Shown: positions 37,207 to 42,208 of the stretch, one piece after another | Numbering within the stretch: the stretch's first letter is position 1 | Layout of the letters: each line of letters opens with the position of its first letter | Assembly: GCA_021797795.1 (NCBI GenBank) | Contig: JAJZZB010000012.1 | Location: forward strand, 1 to 42,208 | DNA from: Actinomycetes bacterium | GTDB taxonomy: Bacteria; Actinomycetota; Acidimicrobiia; Acidimicrobiales; Bog-793 | Reading direction: 5' to 3' | DNA length: 42,208 bases | Position numbers and translations under genes: made by a program | Notes under the pieces: model-generated | The model's input: the letters and a program-made list of their open reading frames with translations, nothing else | What the model was told of the DNA's origin: nothing | Database searches by the model: none

Positions 37207-38118
37207 TCAGCACGAGAGGACCCCGCCTTCGACGAGCCCGCCGGGGTAGCGGACGAGGACGAGGCGGAGCCCCTCGGGTGGCGCCGGCGGTGCCGAGCCG
37301 GCCCGGCTCCTGCTGCGGAGCAGCGCCACCACGTCGGCGGCCGTCCGCCGGCCCTGGCCGACCTCGACCAGGTTGCCGACGATCGAGCGCACCATCTGGT
37401 GGCAGAAGGCGTTCGCCTCGATCTCGAAGCTGAGCAGCCGGCCGCCTGGCCGGGGGGACCAGCCGGCCTCGAGCACCCGGCGGGTGAGCGGTCCCTCCGC
37501 CCGGGGCGGGCGGCGGCAGAAGGCCGAGAAGTCGTGCTCGCCGAGCAGCCCGTCGGTGGCGATCCTCATGGCGGCGAGGTCGAGCTCGCCGGGGACGTGC
37601 CAGGTGGTGAGCCTCGCCAGCGGGTCGGGGGCGGCGGTGCGGAGCAGGTCGTAGCGGTAGCGCCGGGCAGAGGCCGAGTGGCGGGCGTCGAAGCCGGGCG
37701 GGGCGACGAGCGCCCGGGCGACGACGATCCCCGGGCCGCACTGGGCGGTGAGCGAGCGGGCGAGCCCGCCGAGCTCAGGACCACCGCTTCGTGCGACGAG
37801 CGCCTCGACGGCTCCGGCCGGCAGGTCGGCGTGGACCACCTGCCCGCTCGCGTGGACGCCCTTGTCGGTCCGGCCGGCACCCCTGAGGGCGACCTCGCCC
37901 CCGACGACGCGCCCGAGCGCCCGGCCGAGGGCGCCGGCGACGGTGTCCACCTCGGGCTGGCGCTGGGCGGCGAAGCCGTGGAAGAGCGTGCCGTCGTAGG
38001 CGACGAGCAGCACGACGCGACGAAGCGGCCCGGACGGGGCCGCTTCGGTGCTCTCGGGCGGTGCCTCGGGCTCCCCCGGCGCCCCGTCGGGGCCGAGGGC
38101 GAACAGCCGCCCGCTCAC
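37207..38118 (-). CDS. truA: tRNA pseudouridine synthase A
   Basis: Makes pseudouridine at positions 38-40 of tRNA anticodon arms. The catalytic aspartate is D85 in GAGRTDKGVHA. VAYDGTLFHGFAAQ, FDARHSASARRYRY and the C-terminal FCHQMVRSIVGNLVEVGQG are family blocks. The 303 residues include about 30 extra, low-complexity N-terminal residues. The GTG at 38118 lies 4 bases after the rplQ stop. Confidence 0.95.
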   Translation of the reverse strand: MSGRLFALGPDGAPGEPEAPPESTEAAPSGPLRRVVLLVAYDGTLFHGFAAQRQPEVDTVAGALGRALGRVVGGEVALRGAGRTDKGVHASGQVVHADLPAGAVEALVARSGGPELGGLARSLTAQCGPGIVVARALVAPPGFDARHSASARRYRYDLLRTAAPDPLARLTTWHVPGELDLAAMRIATDGLLGEHDFSAFCRRPPRAEGPLTRRVLEAGWSPRPGGRLLSFEIEANAFCHQMVRSIVGNLVEVGQGRRTAADVVALLRSRSRAGSAPPAPPEGLRLVLVRYPGGLVEGGVLSC

Positions 38119-38122
38119 GGCC

Positions 38123-38482
38123 TCAGACGAACTCGACCTTGGCCATCGCAGCGGAGTCGCCGTGGCGTGGGCCGAGCTTCAGGATCCGCAGGTACCCGCC
38201 CGGACGGTCGGTGTAGGCCGGCCCGATCTCGTCGAAGAGCTTCTTTGCCATCTCCTTGTCCCGGATGAAGGCGACGACCTGGCGCTCGTTGTGGACCCCG
38301 CCCTTCACGGCCTTGGTGATGAGCTTCTCGGCGATCGGCCTGAGCGCCTTCGCCTTGGCCTCGGTCGTCTCGATCGGACGCGGGTAGGCGGCGACGAGGG
38401 AGGCGACGAGGTTGCCCATCATGGCCTTTTGGTGTGCGGCGTCGCCGCCGAAGCGGCGGCCCTTGCGCGGTGTGGCCGGCAT
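38123..38482 (-). CDS. rplQ: 50S ribosomal protein L17
   Basis: The 119-residue L17: MPATPRKGRRFGGDAAHQKA, NLVASL, IETTEAKAKALRPIAEKLIT and the C-terminal GGYLRILKLGPRHGDSAAMA. The ATG shares one base with the rpoA stop (TGATG), so translation is coupled. Confidence 0.97.
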   Translation of the reverse strand: MPATPRKGRRFGGDAAHQKAMMGNLVASLVAAYPRPIETTEAKAKALRPIAEKLITKAVKGGVHNERQVVAFIRDKEMAKKLFDEIGPAYTDRPGGYLRILKLGPRHGDSAAMAKVEFV

Positions 38483-39429
38483 CAGATCCCTCCGCTCCCC
38501 TCGCGAAGTGCGAGACCGCGCTCGTCGAGGCGGACGAGCACCTCGTCGAGGGACTTCTGGCCGAAGTTCGTGATCGAGAGCAGCTCGTCGGGCGTGCGCT
38601 GGATGAGCTCGCCGACGGTGTTGATCTGGGCCCGCTTCAGGCAGTTGCGGGGGCGCTCGGAGAGGTCCAGGTCCTCGATCGGAAGGTCGAGGTCCGGGGA
38701 GCCGCTCGTCGTCGTGCCGGCCTCGCCGAGCTCGAGGCCGTGGCCCTCCTCGGCCAGCTCGGCCACGAGCGAGAGCAGACCGCGCAGCGTCTGGCCGGCC
38801 GAGGCCAGCGCCTCTCGGGGCGAGACCGAGCCGTCGGTCTCGATGTCGAGGACGAGGCGGTCGTAGTCGGTCGAGACCTCGACGCGGGTCGGCTCGACCT
38901 CGAAGGCGACCCGGCGCACGGGCGAGTAGATGGCGTCGACCGGGATGACGCCGATCGTGGAGGACGCCTGCTTGCGCTCGGCTGCCGCATAGCCCTTGCC
39001 CCGCTCCACGGTGACGTCGAGGGCGAGGCGCCCCTTGGCGTTCACGGTCGCCAGGCGGAGCTCGGGGTTGAGCACCTCGATGTCCGAGGTCGTCTGCAGG
39101 TCGGCCCCGGTGACCTCGGCCGGCCCCTTCACGTCGATGCGCATCGTCACGGGCTCGTCGGAGCTCGATCGGAGCACGAGGTCCTTCAGGTTCAAGATGA
39201 TGTCGCTCACGTCCTCCTTCACGCCGGGGAGGTAGGTGAACTCGTGCAGGGCCTCGTCGAAGCGCACCTGGGTGACGGCCGCTCCCGGGATGGACGAGAG
39301 CAGCGTCCGGCGCAGCGAGGCGCCGAGGGTGTGGCCGAAGCCCGGGTCGAGCGGGCCGATGGCGAAGCGCTGGCGGTACTGGTCGCCCTCGTCGAGCGGT
39401 TCGACGGTCGGGCGCTGGATGATGAGCAT
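38482..39429 (-). CDS. rpoA: RNA polymerase alpha subunit
   Basis: The 315-residue alpha subunit. The N-terminal dimerisation domain shows GPLDPGFGHTLGASLRRTLLSS (read as two adjoining motifs) and the assembly contact TVERGKGY. After an acidic linker comes the C-terminal DNA-binding domain with LDLSERPRNCLKRAQINTVG and FGQKSLDEV. AAGGAG lies upstream of the ATG at 39429. Confidence 0.98.
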   Translation of the reverse strand: MLIIQRPTVEPLDEGDQYRQRFAIGPLDPGFGHTLGASLRRTLLSSIPGAAVTQVRFDEALHEFTYLPGVKEDVSDIILNLKDLVLRSSSDEPVTMRIDVKGPAEVTGADLQTTSDIEVLNPELRLATVNAKGRLALDVTVERGKGYAAAERKQASSTIGVIPVDAIYSPVRRVAFEVEPTRVEVSTDYDRLVLDIETDGSVSPREALASAGQTLRGLLSLVAELAEEGHGLELGEAGTTTSGSPDLDLPIEDLDLSERPRNCLKRAQINTVGELIQRTPDELLSITNFGQKSLDEVLVRLDERGLALREGSGGI

Positions 39430-39458
39430 GAGGGTGCTGGGCTCCTTGTGAGCGTCGG

Positions 39459-40085
39459 CTACTTCGAGTAGAGCTCGACGACGAGCTGCTCTCGAACCTG
39501 TGTGTCGATCTGTTCGCGGACGGGCACGGCGAGCACGCGGACGGAGTGGCTGTTGTCGAACGACTCGAGCCAGGCCGGCGGCCTCCTGTCGAGGATGTCC
39601 TGGTTGTGGCGGATGACGATGAACTCGCGGGCCTTGACGGAGAGCTCGACGACGTCACCCTGGCGGACCCGGTAGCTCGGGATCGTCACCCGCTTGCCGT
39701 TCACCTTGACGTGGCCGTGGCGGACGAGCTGGCGGCCCTGGTTGCGGCTCGAGCCCCAGCCGGCCCTGAAGGCGATGTTGTCGAGGCGCAGCTCGAGCAT
39801 CCGGAGCAGGTTCTCGCCCGTGATGCCCTGCTGGCGGTTGGCCTCGTCGTAGAGGTTGACGAACTGCCGCTCGAGCACGCCGTAGATGCGGCGGGTCTTC
39901 TGCTTCTCACGGAGCTGGGTGTTGTACTCCGAGCCCTGGCGGAGGCGATCACGTCCGTGCTCGCCGGGAGGGGTCGGGCGCCGCTCGATCGGGCAGCGCA
40001 TGGTGTCGCACTTGGCGCCCTTCAGGTAGAGCTTGGTCTTCTCGCGCCGGCAGAGGCGGCACACCGGACCGGTGTATCGGGCCAT
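39459..40085 (-). CDS. rpsD: 30S ribosomal protein S4 (zinc-binding form)
   Basis: The 208-residue S4, a primary 16S rRNA binder. C9, C12, C26 and C31 near the N-terminus form an intact zinc site (C+ type). The S4 RNA-binding domain (about 95-160) reads [14 protein letters not shown] then [23 protein letters not shown] lies 8 bases before the ATG. Confidence 0.98.
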   Translation of the reverse strand: MARYTGPVCRLCRREKTKLYLKGAKCDTMRCPIERRPTPPGEHGRDRLRQGSEYNTQLREKQKTRRIYGVLERQFVNLYDEANRQQGITGENLLRMLELRLDNIAFRAGWGSSRNQGRQLVRHGHVKVNGKRVTIPSYRVRQGDVVELSVKAREFIVIRHNQDILDRRPPAWLESFDNSHSVRVLAVPVREQIDTQVREQLVVELYSK

Positions 40086-40103
40086 GTCAGATCTCCTCCG
40101 GCC

Positions 40104-40505
40104 TCAGACCCGGCGCCGCTTCTTCGGGCGGCAACCGTTGTGCGGGATGGGCGTGACGTCCTTGATGCCGGTGACCTCGATGCCGGCGCTCGCGATGGAG
40201 CGGATGGCGGTCTCCCGGCCCGAGCCCGGGCCACGGACGAGGACGTCGACACGGCGCACGCCGTGCTCCATCGCCCGGCGGGCGCACTGCTCGGCGGCCA
40301 TCTGGGCGGCGAAGGGTGTCGACTTGCGCGAGCCCTTGAAACCGACGTTGCCGGCCGACGCCCAGGCGAGGACATTGCCCTCCTGGTCGGTGATCGAGAC
40401 GATCGTGTTGTTGAAGGAGCTCTTGATGTGGGCCACCCCGTAGGTGACGTTCTTCCGCTCCCGGCGGCGGGGACGCCGTCCCCCGGGCTTGGTGGTCTTC
40501 GCCAT
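40104..40505 (-). CDS. rpsK: 30S ribosomal protein S11
   Basis: The 133-residue S11, part of the 30S platform. [53 protein letters not shown] and the C-terminal [16 protein letters not shown] are diagnostic. It lies 18 bases ahead of rpsD. Confidence 0.98.
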   Translation of the reverse strand: MAKTTKPGGRRPRRRERKNVTYGVAHIKSSFNNTIVSITDQEGNVLAWASAGNVGFKGSRKSTPFAAQMAAEQCARRAMEHGVRRVDVLVRGPGSGRETAIRSIASAGIEVTGIKDVTPIPHNGCRPKKRRRV

Positions 40506-40557
40506 CAGTGCGCGTTGCTCCTGTTCGTCGTCTCAGATGGGGTGTCGGCGGTGCGCA

Positions 40558-40938
40558 TCAGTGCTTGCGGACCTTCTTCTTGCCCGCCACCGTCTTCTTC
40601 GGGCCCTTGCGGGTGCGGGCGTTGGTGTGGGTGCGCTGGCCGTGCACCGGGAGGCCCCGGCGGTGGCGCAGACCCTGGTAGCACCCGATCTCCATCTTCC
40701 GCTTGATGTCCTGGGCGACGTCACGGCGCAGGTCGCCCTCCACCTTCAAGTTGGCGTCGATGTAGGACCGGAGCTTCGCGACCTCCTCGTCGGTCAGGTC
40801 ACGGACCCTCGTCGACTCGTCGATCGAGGTGGCCCCGCAGATCTGCTGGGCGGTCGTCCGCCCGATCCCGTAGATGTAGGTGAGGGAGACCTCGAGCCGC
40901 TTCTCGCGGGGGATGTCGACGCCGGAGATACGGGCCAT
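40558..40938 (-). CDS. rpsM: 30S ribosomal protein S13
   Basis: The 126-residue S13 of the 30S head. [32 protein letters not shown], and [20 protein letters not shown] with the basic tail [17 protein letters not shown] are diagnostic. It follows rpmJ by 3 bases. Confidence 0.98.
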   Translation of the reverse strand: MARISGVDIPREKRLEVSLTYIYGIGRTTAQQICGATSIDESTRVRDLTDEEVAKLRSYIDANLKVEGDLRRDVAQDIKRKMEIGCYQGLRHRRGLPVHGQRTHTNARTRKGPKKTVAGKKKVRKH

Positions 40939-40941
40939 CGC

Positions 40942-41055
40942 TCAGCCCTGCCGCTGCTTGTGGCGCGGGTTCTCGCAGATGACCATGACTCGCCCGTGGC
41001 GACGGATCACCTTGCACTTCTCGCACATCGTCTTCACGCTCGGTCGAACCTTCAC
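40942..41055 (-). CDS. rpmJ: 50S ribosomal protein L36 (zinc-binding form)
   Basis: A 37-residue protein read from a GTG at 41055: [19 protein letters not shown], then [19 protein letters not shown]11, C14, C27 and H32 make the intact zinc site of C+ L36. GGGA-type ribosome-site bases precede the start. Its position between infA and rpsM is the standard one. Confidence 0.96.
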   Translation of the reverse strand: MKVRPSVKTMCEKCKVIRRHGRVMVICENPRHKQRQG

Positions 41056-41116
41056 GCTCTCGTCCCTTGCTCTCGCGCCGGGGGGAGGATCGTCCTCCGG
41101 CTCGTCGTCACCCTGC

Positions 41117-41341
41117 TCACTTGTACCGGTAGGTGATCCGGCCCCGCGTCAGGTCGTAGGGCGTGATCTCCACCTGGACTCGGTCACCTGGGAGGATCCG
41201 GATGCGGTGCATTCGCATCTTCCCGGAGCTGTGGGCCAGCACCTTGTGGCCGTTCTCCAGCTCGACGCGGAACATCGCGTTCGGCAGCGGTTCCACGACC
41301 GTGCCCTCGAGCACGATCGCGTCCTCCTTTGGCTTGGGCAG
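41117..41341 (-). CDS. infA: Translation initiation factor IF-1
   Basis: The 74-residue S1-fold factor that binds the ribosomal A site during initiation. [39 protein letters not shown] and the C-terminal [12 protein letters not shown] are diagnostic. The family begins with M-P-K-x-K-E-D; here the codon at that place is CTG (41341-41339), with a perfect AGGAGG 5 bases upstream. No ATG, GTG or TTG in frame fits: upstream in-frame starts would add at least 50 unrelated residues, and the next internal GTG would delete the first strand. I therefore annotate a CTG start. Confidence 0.93.
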   Translation of the reverse strand: MPKPKEDAIVLEGTVVEPLPNAMFRVELENGHKVLAHSSGKMRMHRIRILPGDRVQVEITPYDLTRGRITYRYK

Positions 41342-41346
41342 GTGAT

Positions 41347-41352
41347 CCTCCT
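41347..41352 (-). promoter_or_regulatory. Ribosome binding site deciding the infA CTG start
   Basis: AGGAGG on the minus strand, 5 bases before the CTG at 41341. No other start codon is correctly spaced from it in the infA frame. Confidence 0.75.
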
Positions 41353-41492
41353 CGAAGAACTGACACGACTGTTGCCGTCGCGCGGGCGGCCCTTGTCGAA
41401 AGTGGGCTGCTCGCCTGGCACCGGAAGAGGGGCGCGAGGCGGCTCCGGCGCAGAACAGCATAGCCGCCGGCCGGGGGGCCCGCAGCCGACCC

Positions 41493-41520
41493 AGCATATC
41501 GGGCCCGGTGGGCGGCGCAA
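41493..41520 (-). promoter_or_regulatory. Candidate promoter of the infA-rplQ operon
   Basis: On the minus strand TTGCGC (41520-41515) and TATGCT (41498-41493) are 16 bases apart. They lie in the 189-base gap between map and infA. A second TATGCT at 41462-41457 could be an alternative -10. Either would leave a leader of 100 bases or more before infA. Confidence 0.45.
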
Positions 41521-41530
41521 GGGACCGGCG

Positions 41531-42208
41531 TCAGACGTCGGCCCTGGTGAAAACCTCGGGTCCTTCGTCGGTGACCGCGATCGTGTGCTCGAAGTGGGCC
41601 GAGAGCGAACCGTCGGCCGTGACCACGCTCCAGCCGTCCGCCAGCTCGACGGTCTCGGCGCCTCCGAGGTTGACCATCGGCTCGACGGCGAAGACGTTGC
41701 CGACCTTGAGCTTCGGCCCAGGCGAGCCCGGCCAGTAGTTCGGGACGCTCGGCTGCTCGTGCATGGCCGTGCCGATGCCGTGCCCAACGTAGTTGCGCAC
41801 GACCGAGAAGCCGGCCTTCTCGGCCACCTCCTGCACCGCCCGCCCGACCTCGTGCAGCCGGTTCCCATCGTGCAGCTGGTCGATGCCCGCCCACAGGCTC
41901 TGGCGGGTCACCTCCATGAGGCGGGTCGCCTCGGCACTCACCGTCCCGACGGGGGCGGTGTAGGCGGCGTCCCCGTGGTAGCCCTCGATGATCGCCCCGC
42001 AGTCGATCGAGATGATGTCGCCCTCCTCGAGGCGGTAGTCCCCGGGGATGCCGTGCACGATCATGTCGTTCGGCGAGGTGCAGATCGTGGCGGGGAAGCC
42101 GTGGTAGTTGAGGAAGTTCGAGCGGGCGTGGCGCCGCTCGAGGACCCCTCTGGCGGCGAGGTCGAGGTCCCCGGTGGTGATCCCGGGCCGAATGGCCGCC
42201 CTCGTCGT
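41531..42208 (-). CDS. map: Methionine aminopeptidase (5' end outside window)
   Basis: Type I methionine aminopeptidase that removes the N-terminal Met from new proteins. The visible 225 residues run to the window edge without a start codon, so the N-terminus is missing. FLNYHGFPATICTSPND carries the substrate-site histidine. The metal ligands are the aspartates in SIDCGA and GYHGDAAYT, the histidine in NYVGHGIGTAMHE and the glutamates in AVEPM and HFEHTIAVT. It lies upstream of infA as in many actinobacteria. Confidence 0.97.
   Translation of the reverse strand, partial: TTRAAIRPGITTGDLDLAARGVLERRHARSNFLNYHGFPATICTSPNDMIVHGIPGDYRLEEGDIISIDCGAIIEGYHGDAAYTAPVGTVSAEATRLMEVTRQSLWAGIDQLHDGNRLHEVGRAVQEVAEKAGFSVVRNYVGHGIGTAMHEQPSVPNYWPGSPGPKLKVGNVFAVEPMVNLGGAETVELADGWSVVTADGSLSAHFEHTIAVTDEGPEVFTRADV

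Overview
This is a GC-rich, gene-dense stretch of a bacterial chromosome, almost certainly from an actinobacterium. My best guess is an Acidimicrobiia-like lineage, but that is inference. The evidence is the very high GC, frequent GTG starts, many 4-base GTGA/ATGA gene overlaps, an actinobacterial-type HelD, GuaB3 and DUF3054, a CIRCE-controlled groES-groEL, and the order map-infA-rpmJ-rpsM-rpsK-rpsD-rpoA-rplQ-truA-rplM-rpsI-glmM-glmS-acpS-nnr-alr-tsa. No tRNA, rRNA, CRISPR array or complete mobile element was seen.

Layout. 1-0.8 kb: a decayed IS110-family transposase. 0.85-5.9 kb (minus): a small B12-binding acyl-CoA mutase subunit, sucC, sucD, threonine ammonia-lyase and a divergent serine hydroxymethyltransferase, mostly with overlapping ends. 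6.0-7.6 kb (plus): a polytopic membrane protein resembling GT-C glycosyltransferases. 7.6-13.0 kb: pcrA (minus), corA (plus) and helD (minus). 13.1-14.9 kb (plus): a HIT-family protein, a DUF3054 membrane protein and a GNAT acetyltransferase. 14.9-16.1 kb: a graveyard holding a deleted, frameshifted recC 5' end, the 3' end of a TPR/LuxR-type regulator and the 5' end of an ISL3-type transposase. 16.1-23.2 kb (minus): guaA, a heterodimeric ABC exporter, guaB3 and a NUDIX hydrolase. 23.5-25.5 kb: groES-groEL with CIRCE. 25.6-34.8 kb: the t6A genes tsaD, rimI, tsaB and tsaE, then a family 4 uracil-DNA glycosylase, an alpha/beta hydrolase, alr, nnr, acpS and glmS. 34.8-42.2 kb: glmM, then the distal part of the ribosomal-protein and rpoA cluster up to a map gene cut by the window edge.

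How the genes work together. The minus-strand block from map to tsaD serves translation (ribosomal proteins, IF-1, pseudouridylation, t6A tRNA modification, methionine removal), transcription (rpoA) and cell-wall precursor supply (glmS, glmM, alr), with metabolite repair (nnr). The 0.85-5.9 kb block could link threonine and glycine breakdown to succinate by way of propionyl-CoA. guaA and guaB3 belong to purine metabolism but are separated by an ABC exporter pair.

I found no convincing previously undescribed system. The most useful unusual signals are: a recurring TANNNT box 6-8 bases before start codons that suggests leaderless transcription; a likely CTG start for infA; a start codon in the loop of a Shine-Dalgarno hairpin before the HIT gene; a long perfect inverted repeat at 14.3 kb; the pseudogene scar; and a possible threonine-to-succinate operon.
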